A stretch of DNA of 64,000 nt from Gloeophyllum trabeum ATCC 11539 (GCF_000344685.1 NW_006920424.1:676940-740939), one strand, 5' to 3'; shown: positions 21,066 to 34,938, counted from the first letter of the stretch. Translations and numbers: made by a program. Notes: generated by a model from the sequence alone, not told the origin.

Positions 21066-21698
21066 GTTAGCACACGCGCAGGTCTTCAATATGCGGCCCT
21101 ACCGCTTGTACCTTGCAGAAGTTCTCCTGCGCGTGCCGATTGTATATTAAGCAGCCAGACATGTGATATCAGTATCCGAGTGCTCCTCTTCTCCACCATG
21201 TAGCATGATCTGCTTCCGAAAGGACCCTCGTCTCATCCTTCAACAGCTGTCGTAAGCCCGACATCCGACGGTTTCTGTCGACTATGCCAGGTACATATTG
21301 ACACCCGTTCCCATCACGTCAACTGCGTTTCTAGCCGAGGAATATGTAGTCGCAAGCAAGCTAATCAGATCTGTTGCGTGCTTTCGTACTTTCCAGATAA
21401 ATGCAGGAGGCCCCGTCCTTCATAGATCTCCTGAACGACGCTTCTTTTGCATGATGGACTGCGCGACGGACTTGGAGCGGGTCCAGCATTGGCTCGTAAC
21501 CCTCTACTGGCTGTGGTGATTTTGCGTAGTAACTTGCACAAGTCCGACTAACACAACTTCACGATACACCACGAGTGCGACGCAGCATCACAGGCCTGGC
21601 CAAGAAGCTACTGAATAGATAGTGATAAAATACAAACTCCCTCCGCAGAATCCTGTGGAGCACAAGCAGAGAGAGCACGCATGCAAAAGCCAGCCGAG
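21066..21698. other. Convergent intergenic region
   Basis: 3' flanks of the beta-trefoil and SPX-RING genes; no gene or repeat seen. Confidence 0.4.
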
Positions 21699-23586
21699 TC
21701 AAGCAATGACGCAGCCCTTGACATCGAGGCCCAGCTCCTCCAGCTCCTCCTGCGACGCTTCCCGCTCATTCTGCAGGAGCTTGGCTTTAGACTCAACGGG
21801 AAACCAATCCTTCATGAAGTTAAGCAGCGCCCAATCAACGTTCGCTGTCGGTAATATGAGACCACCGGGTGCCATGAACATATGCTGTGGCTTACATCGA
21901 TCCGCCACCAATACTGTCGGCGCGCGACATATTGGACAGTTGGCTTTCCCCCGCTTCTGCATCTTGACAAGACACCTATACAAGATCCACCGCTCAGAGA
22001 CCCTTACCACCACGGCGAGGAAGATCCAGACATACCTAACACAAAACAAGTGACTACACCGCAGCCTAATAGGCTTGAATGCAATGCCCGTGCATATCAG
22101 ACACGCGTAGTCGTCCACATGGGGAACGATGGGCAGGAGGGTCTCCCCTATGGCTTGCACGAGCACCCGCGGTAACGAAGACGCAGAGCCGTACAGGAAG
22201 TCGGACTGGCTGATATGCGGGTGCGCTGGAGACCCGAGAGGAGATGGTGCAAGCACCACGGGGCCGGACTCCGGGGCCAATGAGGATAGTGGGAGCAGCG
22301 GCAAGGCAGTGCGCTTCGCGTGCTTCTTCAGGATCTTGCGGGTCGCTTCTGCATTGGCGTATTGCAGCTAGGAACAATACAATTCAGGACCGAGCGAGGG
22401 AAAGGGAAATGCCCGATCTCCCCACCTTCTTGAGATCGAGAAGGAGCTGGTTCAGCTGCATGAACATCCGAAATGCCTCCCGGCTCTCCTTCAGCCGCCA
22501 CTTCTTCTTATCCTGAAATCCTCCTTCCTTGATCCTCTCCACGAACTTTCGCAACCGTTCCTCCGCATCCTCAATCGTCCGCTCGCCCCTCGAGCGCTCG
22601 CTCGTGCTCTCGAATATCTCCGCCTCGACGTATATCTGGAAGAACTCGCGCCACGCGTACAGGTCCGACTTGAAACCCCCGACCTTCTTGAACGCATGCG
22701 TGATGGACGGGACATGCACGGCGGTCGGATCGGATGTTTGTGAGTGCGCGTGGAAGGCGTTCGTCGAGGAGAAGGGGCGCGCGGATGCGGTGATGCTGCG
22801 CGCCAGGTCCTGGAGAGAGGAGAGGAATTGGGATTCGAGGGCTTGCAGGTGCACGGAAAAGGAATGCAGAGCGGTGAGGAGGAGGTCGAAGAATATTCGG
22901 TCTGCATTCAGTGGGATCACGACCTCGCGGCTAGTCGCACAACTGCGTGAATGTTGTGCCTACTTAGGGGCGAGCGATGCACGCACCTAGGACTGGTCTT
23001 CGCGGCTGCCGACGTACTTGGCCCACTTTCTGGGATGCCCATTTGATCTTCGTCCTCTTCCACCGTCTCGATCTTCGATTCCGAGACCGCCCCCCCATCC
23101 GCCGCCACAACCTCAAGGACATCAGAGGTCAGGCTTGGGTCGCTATCTCGATTCAACTCTTTGTCGTAGATGAGAAGACTCTCCGCAGTCTCCCTGTCCG
23201 TATCCGCTATCCAGAGACGCAAACGCGGCTGGAGGCTGTCGCTCATTGTGACAATCTCGTAGACGCATTTCGTCGTGCGACCGGCTTCGGACGTCTTCGT
23301 TTCGAAAACCTGTTCAGTAGTCCCATCGTTGCCATGACTGCCATTATCTTTCGCCTTGCCCTTTCCATTGTTGGGCTGCAACAACTCGTTGAGGTGAGAG
23401 GGACTCAAGCCTAATGAAGTGAGCTCCTGAGTGATTTGTTTGATGACTTTCTTAAGCTATACTGCATGGATCAGCTACAGCCCAAAGCACAAGACCGATA
23501 CGCACTTGCCGGTACTGGATTGCATTTTCTCTAAGCTCAGGAGGGAGAGAGAGTAATAGTTCTGTGTATGTCTTAGAGAAGTGCAT
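21699..23586 (-). CDS. SPX-domain RING finger E3 ubiquitin ligase
   Basis: Five exons (23586-23506, 23456-22987, 22942-22426, 22367-22036, 21975-21699) encode 558 residues. The start MHFSKTYTELLLSLPPELR is a textbook SPX N-terminus. The SPX core continues in exon 3 (VVIPLNADRIFFDLLLTAL ... DLYAWREFFQIYVEAE), followed by a C3HC4 RING in the last two exons (CLIC, CSHLFCVRC, CPIC). SPX domains bind inositol pyrophosphates, so the ligase may link phosphate status to ubiquitination; fungal relatives are annotated as RING-14. The RING is split by a 60-bp intron between its third and fourth metal-ligand groups. An acidic, Ser-rich insert sits between the SPX halves, as in other members. Confidence 0.88.
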
Positions 23587-23759
23587 CCGGTCGCAGTTTT
23601 CGCACGCATATACGCCCCGCTCCCTTTTTTATATCCTGGACCCACAACAACTCAAAACCTAACACTGACAGGTATGACGAATGCAAGGGAGAAATGGGAG
23701 TTCAGGTAGAATATGCATTATTCTATGGAAGAACAACAAATACAAGACAATTAGAATAA

Positions 23760-26700
23760 TTACTGAGACTTCTTCTCAGCCTCGCCGTTCGCAGCAGTCT
23801 GGAGCTTGAGGAGCTCCTCCTCCTGGCGTCTCTTGGCTCTCCGTTCCCAACCACGAGTGATCATCTTTTTGGGCTCAAGGTCAGCGAACAAAGACCTGCA
23901 AACAACTTCCAGTAACCACGACCCAATGAAGTCAATGATGATTGCAGCCGTCAGGCGCACTTTGAACTGCGATTGACAAACCAATATTAGCGAGGAGCGA
24001 TCAGAGAACGCGAGAGACATACAGGTCCATTCATTTCGACAATCTGAAGCCAGCGGTTGAGTTCCGGCACCAAGTCTGTTGCACCGGACAGAGCGACTCC
24101 TCCAGCACCCATCAGACCCCAGTACAGGGCAGGATTCTCCGTGATACCCTCGCGGAACGGTCGGCCCTGGTAGTTGATGGCAAAGGTAGAAACTTGCTGT
24201 GCAAGACTAAGAAGGTAGATCGCGGTGTTCAAGAGACTCGGCTCGAATTTCGCGTCCAGATCAATTTCTCCACGTCTGCGACGGATTGATTAGTACCTAT
24301 TGCTGAGCGTGGCATGCCTCGTGGGACTTACGGTTCGTGTTGGTACGATAGTTGCGTAATGTATACCATCGACCCTATGTGGAGCGCGAACTGCAACAGG
24401 ACGGACGACAGAACATAAAAGTTGAAGATATTGCCCAAAGGCCTTTGTCTAGAGAGCTTCTCCACGGGCTGTACGGATTTGCAAGATTACCAGCAGGCCT
24501 TACACGGAGATAGGGCAAACGTACCTTGGCTCGGGATATGCATAGGAAGCACACCGACATCAGCATGCCAGTGATAGTAACTTGGTAGTCTCCAAACTTA
24601 ATGCCATCTAGGTACTGCACACTCAGACTGTACGCAGTAATCAGACAGTTGAGCGCAAGGATCTTGTACATCTGGATGGTCGCAACGAGTGTACAACGCC
24701 CCTGCCGGATGATATGGGTGACTACATGGATGTCAGTGAGGATACTGCAGGACCACGAAAGGAGCACATACTAGCAGACACGTTGGACAACTTGGAAGTA
24801 AACGGCGCAGCGCAGGAGGCGTCACCCAGCTTAATCTTCGGCACGTCCTCCTCGCCTTCCATATCCGCCAATTTGTCCGTGATCGAACCCAAGTCAAACT
24901 GAAGCAGCTTATTCAGAACGTAGACCCAAGCGCACGACAGAGGTGCTACGGACCTTCTCCATAGGATTCTTCTTCCTCGCATTCTGTAAATCTGCAGCTG
25001 CCTTCTTCTGTGCCTCCACCACATCAGGATACAAGTGCGCGATAGCGGGAGGGACCGGCGGCGGCGGCTGATTGAACCTCGCAGAGATCTTTAGCTGACT
25101 CTCGTACACCTTTTTTATCCGTTCATTGCGCTGGTGCTCAGCAATCTTCTTGAGGTCCTCGGGCGTTCCATCCAGGAGCGCCACGCCGACGTGCGCCTGC
25201 TTCAAGGCACCCACGTCGTTCGTACCGTCGCCCGCCATGAGGGTGGTGAAACCGAGCAACTTCAGCCTCGTTAGGATGAGCTCCTTTTGTGCGGGCGTCA
25301 CACGCGCGTAGACCCATGTATTATGGACGAGGTCGTTCAGGGTTGGACGATTCTCGTATTGCTTGAGCGCAGGCCCGGTGACGCAGATGTCGTATTCCTC
25401 GAACAGTGCAGGGTCGAAAGGCTCCTCTGGGTTGACCGGAATGATCTTCGTCTCGGTCACATTTCTCCAGATCAAGTCTACGGGCGATAGGTCATCGATA
25501 CCACACTATCTCGAATAAACATACTGAAGGACAAACCTGCATCATTCGCGGGATTCTCTCTCAGGTCCAATATTAGGGTCTCGCGGTCTACGATCTCGAC
25601 GCTGCGCGCGACATGAACGGCAGTCAAAGGATTGTCGCCAGTAATCATGACGCACTATAGTAATCATTAGCGCAAGCAGGTCATGTCTTGAATCGACTTA
25701 CACGATGCGAGGAGTCCCCTAACATCTTTAGCGTCTCCACAGCGTCCGGCTTCAGGGGACAACTGAAGATGAGGAATCCCGCAAAGTTGAGATTACTCTC
25801 GACTTCATCTCTCGCGATTTTACTGATCTGTGGAAACAGTTCTTTAACTCGATTAAGATTCGGTGCCCAACTAGACGTACCTTCTGGTTAGTCATGGAAT
25901 CCATTTCTTTGATACCAAGAGCGAGGACACGACTACCCTCACGGGTAAACCACTTGTACGTATCATCATACCAGTCCGGAACCTGAGCCAGCATCTTCTT
26001 GATGGTTTCAGGAGCGCCTTTGACCGCAGCTATGCTTTGTCCATTGGGAAGACTGGCGATGGAGGACATGCGCTTCAGCGCCGAGGAGAACTGGAAATGT
26101 CTACGGATGACAAGCTGCGTCCCATGGGGTGCAGACTTATTGGCCGGAGAGACGGCGTTACCTAGAAGGGACACCAGTCAGTATCCACCGATTTCGGTGG
26201 AACATCATGCATACCGGCACCAATGGTCCATTCCAGAGCATCCAACGTAGCTTTCTCCATAGGATCGCCGACGGTCGTGCCATCATCCAATCTAACCAGC
26301 GCGTGTGCCGAGGCCAGGCAAAGGGTTGTATGCCTCTGAGTTTCTTTCACATTAACGAGTCTTGAAGGCTGACTGGGACTGCGAAGTGTCACATGATCAG
26401 TTCGATGTTGAATGATCAGGAAAATGAGCAAAGAACTTACTCGACGCCCGCGACCCCCTCTACGATGAGGTTCTCAGCCGTAATAGTGCCAGTTTTGTCG
26501 AAACAACACACATCAACCCGTCCTGCAAATGGGATTCGGAAAGGCTCGGTGCAGAAAATGGCTGAAAAGACTGTTAATTTCCGGGCTCTGAAGATTGTCA
26601 TAAATGTCTCTCACCAAACTTGGACAAAGCGACCAAAGATGCGTTGACGGCGAGAGACAACTCCATCGGCAGTTCGGGCGGGACGACACTCGTAATGATC

Positions 26701-28202
26701 AAAACACAATCAAGAAGCAACTTCGATTTCTTCAAACCCCTCTCGATACCCTTCACCCATACATACCAACTGGCCGCAATCGCAAATATGAGCAGGAACC
26801 CAATGAACAAGAACGACTCCAGATTATTCGCCGACACGCGTTCGGTGGAGAAGATCATGGTGCGCACGAGCTGGCCCTGAGCTGTGCCGAAACCGGTGCG
26901 CATTACCACGCCGAGGCAACCTCCGTCGGGCGTTTGGAGGGGAGCATTACCCTGAGTGAACTGCAAGGCCTTTGTGCCACTGAAGAGTATCGCATTCTTG
27001 TGGTATCCGTCGATGTCCAGCTTTTCCGACATGTCCGCTGACGCAATCGACTCCTTCAGCAGAGGCGTTGACTCCCCTGACAACATCGCCTCGTTGACGA
27101 TGCATGAGCCGGAGACGAGCAGGATGTCCGCCGGGACGTTGGTTTCGGCCTGGTGACGGACTACGTAGAGTTCTCATAATGAGTTTCTAGGCTGTGACAC
27201 TGTGCACTCACCCATCGAGACGACATCCCCGGGTAATAGCTCATCAGTCTGCAGCGTTATCCACTGGCCATCGCGGAAACATTGTATTGGGTAAGGCGCG
27301 ACGGACATTGTCCGGAACTCTGTTAAAGTTCTCACACGCTGCAGCGGGTTTGTAGTGAGAATGTGTCTAGTCATTACACGCACTACTCACCTGCCAGACG
27401 ACGGTGCACTCGAAAACCACGAGCATGAACAGCGTGAACAAGCTGTAGTACCAGTATTCATCCAGACACCACAGGGCAACGCAAAAGATCTGGAAGACAA
27501 AGAAAGGTGCCGTCGCATGCTCGGAAAACAACTCCGTGAACGATGGGATAGGGATGTTGAATTCGTTCTTGCCGTACAGAGTCTTGAGCGATTCGATTTG
27601 CGCTGCAGTAAGACCGTTCGGCGCAGCAAAAGTCCCCAAGGGAGGTTGGCTCGAACACGGATATGGCAAACGTGCAAACGTGAGAGGTTCGACGGATTTG
27701 ATTGTGTACGTATCTCGCTGATAGCTGAAAGTGTATGTGGAGGGGTCCGACGGATTCTTCTTCACTAGGGGTACAATCTCACCCTGGCCACGATGGGGGG
27801 CAGGAACTATCCGCACGCAGTCCGCAACTTGCACCGACCTGGCCTAAGTATACGGATAAGCTTTGCAGCCACCGGACAGCTCAGCATGCGCACCTTTCTC
27901 GTCGTGATCCATGCCTTTGCGCCAGCATTCCATCGTGTCACCAAGAAACTAAGCGCATGACCGGCACCGAGCGATACACACGCAAGGAAGGTCCACTCTT
28001 CGCTCTGCAGCCACTCATCGTACTTGACGTAGTATGCATACGCTAGCAAAGGATAGAGCGAGAGGAACGGTATCGTGTAAAGGTGAGTGTACCACGGCAG
28101 GGCGACATGCAGGCTCGCCCGGACGATATCCGTCGAGTCCACTGCGACATTTACCCTGCACAACGTCAATAAATGTGTGAACTGTAAACCAACAACTTAC
28201 AT
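23760..28202 (-). CDS. SPF1: P5A-type ATPase Spf1 (ER transmembrane-helix dislocase)
   Basis: Sixteen exons, from the split start codon (28202-28201 plus 28155) to the stop at 23760, close in frame to about 1214 residues, the usual length. Signature parts in order: the P5A N-terminal membrane pair ([20 protein letters not shown]), [12 protein letters not shown] actuator loop, [15 protein letters not shown] (PPELP of P5 pumps), FDKTGTIT phosphorylation site, [36 protein letters not shown] and [15 protein letters not shown]. The protein sits in the ER membrane and removes mis-inserted or mitochondrial tail-anchored helices, using ATP. Most introns are 45-60 bp. All catalytic motifs are intact. 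The first intron falls inside the ATG. Confidence 0.95.
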
Positions 28203-28436
28203 TACTGCCGGGAGAGGAATGAGAAGACTCGAAAGCACAGATTCGGCGTTTGCGTACGCGGCGTGGCAAGCGTCGTTGCCGCCGGCATTCAACCGGCATT
28301 GGACGTACTTTGCTCTCTCAAACGCTGCCAACTCTGCTTGCGCTCCTTATCCTAAGTCCTGCTAAGTTGGCTCTCGGGCCCGAATGAAAGCATTTACAGG
28401 CCTGATATCGTGCCTATCGATAGCCAAGTGAGCAGT
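28203..28436. promoter_or_regulatory. Shared 234-bp divergent promoter of SPF1 and the WDR59-like gene
   Basis: The two start codons lie head to head only 234 bp apart, so leaders and promoters of both genes must fit here. No TATA box is evident. Confidence 0.5.
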
Positions 28437-31400
28437 ATGGAGGTTTTAGACGATCCCCTCGACGGTGAAGCATCCCCTCCTCCGGATGTGAACTTGGACC
28501 TCGGCCGAAGTCTACAAGTTCAGATAGACGTCAAGGGGCTCGTAGGAGATGCAGTCGGAAACGTAAGTCAGTTACGAAAGGTACCTGGAGTCGTTCTCTG
28601 GAACTTTACAGATGAGTATAAGTCCTACGAGCCGTGATGTTGTTCTTGCGGCGTATGTCATTCTCCTCGAACACAGAGGTCGAAAGCTAACATGCACTGG
28701 AGGCGGAAGGGACTGTTCATAATAGACCTGCAAGCCCCTCTTGAGATACCTCGCTTCCTACCTCAAGGCGGGACTTGGGACGTCGCAGACGTGCAATGGA
28801 ATCCTCACCGAAGTCACGGGAAGTACATAGTATCTACATCCAGCGAGAAACTGTGCGCAATATATCACAACTACCGTGCATAAATTGACTATTGAAGTCT
28901 GACAGCTTAATCTGGGACCTGTTGCTTGTCGGCAAGACGTCTATTGAACATATATTACACTCGCATTATCGCGCCATAACAGACATCAACTGGCATACCA
29001 GTGAACCCGACTTGGTTGTTAGTACGGGGATTGACTCATGGCTATGGTGCTGGGATCTGAGGGACCTTCGTAATCGTCACAAGCCCGTGTTTGGTGCGTT
29101 TATCCTTGTATTCAGCAACTAAACGGGCTGCTAACTCACAGTTTAGGGATGTGCGCATTCAATGGTAAGGCTTAATTGGCCACACCACCATGCTGCTCCT
29201 CAATCCCCCCTGCTAGGTGCCGGGACTCAGGTCAAGTGGAACAGACAAGATCCTCACCTTCTGGCGTCGTCGCATATGAATGAAGTGTTAATATGGGACC
29301 GTCGCGTCTGTATCATCCAACACGCCACTGGATACAGCTCACGTTTCCTATAGAAAGGCTCTATGCCTGTCGAAACTATACAAGCTCACGACGCGAAGAT
29401 CTATGGGATTGACTGGGCCCACCACTCACCGCGTGAACTTGTAACATGCTCTCTTGACAGATCTATAAAGGTATGGGACTTCAGTACAGCCTGTCCCGTC
29501 AAAGGCACATGTCACCCGAAAACGACCATACACACCAGATATCCTGTCTGGAGAGCGAGAAATCTGCCCTTCGGCCATGGCATTCTGAGCTTACCTCAGA
29601 GGGGCGAGACTGTACTGGAAATGTATGCCCACGATGACCCTCGCAATCCAATACACACCTTTGAAGGACATACCGACGTAGTGAAAGAGTTCGTATGGAG
29701 GCGAGGTGAAGGAGGTAGAGTATCCTTCCTGCAAGGCTGATGCTTTGGTTCTGACACCTATAGGTAGAAGGCGAAGAATTCCAACTCATCACATGGTCCA
29801 AGGACAGGACGCTGCGTTTCTGGCCCATCACCCCTGACGTTATGCAGGTCTGTGATAGTCAGGGTAATCGAAGTCGGTAAGCCAGATGCTGACATGGTCG
29901 TCTTCAGAAAACGGGATGCATCCCTAAATGCGCAGTCAAACGGACAGTCAAATCCAAGGTGGAAGAGGACATTTCTTACCGAAATCCACCGATAGGAAAT
30001 GACCGCTCTCCTGCGCTGTCTGCGCCGGTTGGTCATCGATCAATCCTTGCGGAAGTCAGAGCACCGCTACCTCCTCGACCGCCTTACACGCATAGACATG
30101 ATCACTCAAGTGGAGCTCACGAGAGAGATGGCTCGGCCAGAGGAAATGTACCCTCCAGTACTACCTCGACGCCGATTCACATCACTGGGAGAGCTGGAGG
30201 AACGATGACCCGCGGGAATTTAGGGGGTAGGTCGGCGCGCATGAACCCTTTAGACTGGCTGTCGAGCGTGAAGGTCGAGAAAAGAAGAGAGAGCTTCTCT
30301 GGACCCGGAAGTGGCGTTCACGGCGGCCACAAATCGCGAGGCAGCTCTGCGTCCACGGCTCCATTACGCGCCGACCTGCCTGGTTCGCGAGTAGTATCTG
30401 ACCAATGGCCACGAAGTTCTAGCCAGACTAGGGGAGAAGAAGCCTCCTCCCCGAGTCAGTCCTTGCAAGACGAGTAAGTGATAGACCCGTGCCTTGATAT
30501 GCGCCGTAGTTGATATCGGTAATCCGTCAAGGATAACCGCTGTCCTGACAAAGTTGGCCTCGCATAAAATACGCCTCGAAAAAGTGTGTGGTAAATTCTC
30601 TTGTGTAATAAATCATCGATCTCATACAGCCTGCAGCACGACCTCATGAAGAAACGAACGTGTACACTTGGTCTACATGGCCCATGGGGGGATTCCTCGT
30701 CCTACGTGTTCATCCGAGTTACATTCACATTTCCCAGAGCCTACCCTCAGGCAGCGCATCCCCAAGGCACTCCGACCGTTGATCTTGAGCGCAACCCTCT
30801 CATCAGCATGAAGCATCGTACTTATATCCTCAGACGGCTGCGGAATATCAGGGAGACCAAGCGTCCATGCTTAGAAGCGTGCCTAACATTTTTGCTTTCC
30901 GGCCGTGAAGTCGATCGCGAGAATGCCGGTGTGCCACCGGCTATGGACTCAGAATCCGAGGATGAAGGGGCGCGGGGCAGGGGTGTCACGGTCTCGCTAG
31001 TCAGAAGCAACAAAAACCTGGCTGAGCCAAGGACATCACAAGGCGTCTTTGGGCCTAATGGTATGTGGTACTTTGAATCGCGCCTCTGCAGTCAGCGTAC
31101 TCATTTATCTCCAAGGTGAACTCGTCTGTTTCTTCAGAGCGCCGCCTCGTATAGTGCGAAGCGCGATCAGGGACGTCTCCGCGACGCCCTCGGTGGCATC
31201 CCACATGCAAGAGAGCACGTCGCGTCTACCGCCCCCGGCCGGGTCTGTGATTGACGCGATGCAGCGTCTCGCTGCTGCCGCTAGCGATAGGGTTGCCCCT
31301 CCGGTACCGGGCGGTAGTGATAATACCGATAATGTCCTCAGAGTGATGACAAACCTGTTAACATTCACCCACCCGAGAAGTAAACAGCGGCAAGACCGAA

Positions 31401-33161
31401 GCAAGACGGCTGACAGCGGCCGCGGCAGCTTTTCCCTGGTATCGACAAGGCTGAGCACCGTCTATCTTAAGGATGCATCACATATCACGGGAGTCGATTC
31501 CGTAATCGCCGCAGAATATGTGTTCTCAGGCTCGAGTCCCCTGGAAGTCTGCAAGCGAAATTCGGAGTTCGCCAGGAAATTATGCCGATTTGATGACGAA
31601 CGGGTGTTTAAAGTATTGCATGCGCTTATGACTAGTAAGGACGACACTAGTCGGAGCCAATTCTCCCACCAGCACCCTATTTTATCTCCTGTATCAGATT
31701 CAATACTGAGTCGCCTGTATGTCCTCTGGATTTTATCGTGTCAAACTTTCAGCTGACACTTTGCAGGTACAATCAATTGTGTCAGGAGAAAGACGTCCAA
31801 ATGCTCGCTTTTCTTGCATCTGTCATTCTGCATGTTCATCTTAGTTCTCGACCATCCCGTAAGTGGCCTCTCATCTCCCTCTACGATGTATTATCTCATT
31901 TGCATAGCGAGCACGATTGGTAGGGCGAGGGTCATGAAATTCTCTCCTGCACTTTCCAGTGCATCCCATAAGGCGTCCCTAGACTATTTCAATGCCCGTC
32001 CACGATCGGATAGTCGACCTCACACTGTCTCTTCTTCCGTTAGCAGACCCCGTCCACCATCCTCTCCGGCTACCCCTCCTGGTCCAATGGTTTCTTCTTC
32101 AAATTCCTCAAAGGGGTCATGGTCAAGTCTATTCTATACGACAGGCATGCGGAATACGGTTCTGGGAGGGCAGGAGTCACCTCAAGATAGTGGTCAGACG
32201 GGTCTGCCATCCGCGACGAAGATGGGTGGTCATTCTATCCCGGTTCCCGTGATCGCAGACAAGCTAGCCCAAGATGCTTTGCGCAGGAGGGCAGTGCGCC
32301 ATGGCTCTCCTGCTAACCCGTCTCCCTCCAATTCGAAGTCATGGAACGATGTTCCGTTATCCATCTCGCGATCGATGTCCTCTATTCCTTCAGTCGGACG
32401 CATACGTCGCCGAACCTTCTCGCAAGTTGTCAGGCCGGAGGTTTCGCCTGCAAAGAAGAGTCTGGTCTTCAATTTTGAGGAACAGAGCGGGTCAGCTCAC
32501 TCATCATGAATGCCCAGGAAATAGGCGGCTAATATTGTGCAATCTTCAGTACAAATTCCTCTACAATGTCTGACCCAGCTATGCTGCAACAGCTGATCAG
32601 TCATGTCATAGTGTACTCCGAGATGCTCTTTAGATGGGGATTGTTGCAGAAACGCGCTGAGTTAATCTCATCCATCGGTGGCGAAGGGATCAGATTGCAC
32701 AATTTCCAAGAATGCAAGGAGGAGATTACGTTTGGTGAGACTTGGCCTTCGCTTACCAGGATAAATATCACCCAGATGCGCTGATTTTCCTCCGATCATT
32801 GTAGGATTGAGGCGTATCTGCCCGCGTTGCGGTGTGGACGACATGCAACCACGCAAGAGTAGGATCCACTGCCCCAACTGCGACGCGCGTCCAGGGAAAG
32901 CAAGCTGCGCTATCTGCCGTCTGCCTGCGGAAGGTGCGTACTCGTGAGCCTACTAAACGGAAAGCCAACTCAGTCTTACCTGCAATAGGTCTCTCCTTCA
33001 ATTGCCTGAAATGCCGTCATGCCGTACATATCGCTTGCCAGAGCAGGTATGAATTCACGACTTGTCCGACAGGATGCGGTTGTGCTTGCGCAGCGAATCA
33101 CAAGGGGTGGCATAGATTCGCAGTGGCTCGGCTAACAGCACAACATGGACTTCCTTCCTGA
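28437..33161 (+). CDS. WDR59/Mtc5 (Sea3)-like WD40-RWD-RING protein of the SEA/GATOR2 complex
   Basis: Seventeen exons (first 28437-28562, last 32989-33161) close in frame to 1285 residues. The N-terminal half is a WD40 propeller (ADVQWNP..IVSTSSEKLLIWDL, DINWHTSEPDLVVSTG, VKWNRQDPHLLASSH, IDWAHHSPRELVTCSLD, LITWSKDRTLRFWPI). The PVWRARNLPFGHG segment and an RWD domain follow (about 30532-31000). The C-terminus is a RING with the family hallmark CPTGCGC. Together these identify the WDR59/Mtc5 subunit of the vacuolar SEA complex, which relays amino-acid status to TORC1. The linker after the RWD domain is long and Ser/Pro-rich. Start was set at 28437, the only in-frame ATG before the propeller. 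Confidence 0.9.
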
Positions 33162-33945
33162 GACTTCTTGGACTTCCCCTGTTCATAACTTTTCCAGGTA
33201 TGGAAACTTGCTTGTAGTACCACATCTTATGCAGCTATTGCTACAAGCATCCGGAATCCAACAGTCTCGTGTGATCCAGCCGGGCCGGGGGTCATCTTGG
33301 ATGCTTTGTTTCTCTTCTGATTGTGATACCAGGAGAGACACAAGCAAGGCCACCACCTCGCGATCGCCAGCGTAACTTCATCTCAAACTACTACCGTGGT
33401 AGTTCACGATACGGGCCACCCTATAAAACGGGCCGCCCGAATATCTCGAGAATGACTACGTCCATGCTCAAACCGCTTGCGCACACTATACGATTGCAGA
33501 GCCTGACTTTGGGGAGATTCGGTGGAGGCTGCGCTGAGGTAGAGCAGGGACAATTGGATTTTCAATGTCCGGATCTCGTTTGGTGGCCTCACTATAGAAT
33601 TTGGTTTGCGGTACGTTGTTGTTATAGTGTCAGCGTGAGTGGCCCGGTTCCTGGTTTTGGCACTCATTCAACCCCCTTCGCGATTCTGCCCTTAGTTTCC
33701 TCATTTACCCATGCAAACATATGAAAATGGTCCGAAAATGTTCCTAAGATCGATACCTACAGGACTATACTTTTATTTTGCCGTAATCTGAAGAACCGAG
33801 CGAGCTACAGTCGATATGCGCCAAAGTGGCCCGGATCTAGCGCTGGACAGTATACCTTCCCACGCCCCCAACGACTGAATTGGTGTTCTCAAGTGAAGAT
33901 AGGTTAGGGTTCTCTCGCTGCAGGAATACACATTTGTTCGTAATC
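33162..33945. other. Intergenic region, no gene seen
   Basis: 3' flank of the WDR59-like gene and promoter of the amidotransferase gene. Short open frames here have no family features. Confidence 0.4.
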
Positions 33946-34938
33946 ATGTCCCCCGTACGCCTGGCCCTCCTCGTTTGTGACAAACCAATCCCAGCCGTTG
34001 TATCGAACCATGGTGCATATCCGGAAATATTTCATGAGTTTTTGACCGCCACGTTCCCTGGAAAGCCTGCGTCTGAACCCAGTTTTGTACTCGATTGCTA
34101 TGACGTCGTCAACGAGCAAGCATACCCTGCAGACGATGCAGTTTATGACGGAATATTGATAACAGGATCGGGTAAGTGAATTATGCTATAGACGCCATTC
34201 GACCATAACCCTTTTATCCTTTGGGAAGCTGCCTCGGCATACGAGAACGTCGGATGGATTCAGAGATTGGTGGCGTACGTAGCCTCAGTTATCAATGAGA
34301 AGCCAGACGTCAAAGTTATCGGTGCGAAATATTTGGACGTATGGTAGGGCGAGAAGTCTGAGCCCGCACTCTATCCAGGCAGCTGCTTTGGTCACCAGAT
34401 CGTCTCGATCGCCATGGGTGCGGAATGCGAACCCAATGGCGGGCGATGGGAAGTGGGTGTGACTGAAGTGCAGTTAACGGAGATTGGAAAGAGACTCTTT
34501 GGCCAGTCAACCATTGTGCGCACAGTTCGAGACTTGTGCCCTTACACCATTGCAATGACGCCCTTTCCCCAGAACATCCAGCAAATGCATCGAGACCACG
34601 TCCCATCCTTGCCGGAATCTTTTCATCTGCTTGGGTCGACCCTGATAACCCCGAATCAAGGCATGATCCGTTTTGATCCGTCTTCCTCGGCTGCGATGCC
34701 CGTCTCAGCATCAGCCCCGGCCACATTTAGGTTGACGGATATACAGGTACTGACTGTGCAGGGTCATCCGGAGTATACAGCAGACATCGTGAAGCTTCTT
34801 GTCCAGGCACGTAGTGCTACGGGCATCATCGACAAGGCTACCGCAGAAGACTTCTATAAGCGTCAGGACTGGGACGATGATGGCAGAGGCGTCATCGGAA
34901 AGGTTATTTGGGGCATCATGGGAGTCCAAATTGGATAA
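33946..34938 (+). CDS. Class I glutamine amidotransferase-like protein
   Basis: Four exons (33946-34171, 34229-34321, 34379-34515, 34573-34938) give 273 residues. DGILITGSG is the oxyanion segment, GSCFGHQI holds the nucleophilic Cys, and VQGHPEYTADIV holds the catalytic His and Glu, so the Cys-His-Glu triad is complete. The length fits the stand-alone GATase-1 proteins such as yeast YLR126C, annotated as GMP-synthase-like, rather than a domain of a larger synthetase. It probably hydrolyses glutamine or a gamma-glutamyl compound; the partner or substrate is unknown. No targeting signal is seen. Confidence 0.85.

Noticed and set aside
22491..22907. Alternative minus-strand frame over the SPX exon
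   Set aside because: Ser/Arg-rich shadow of the SPX reading frame.
33323..33724. Plus-strand frame after the WDR59-like stop as an extra exon
   Set aside because: The RING with CPTGCGC is the normal C-terminus of the family, so nothing further is expected.
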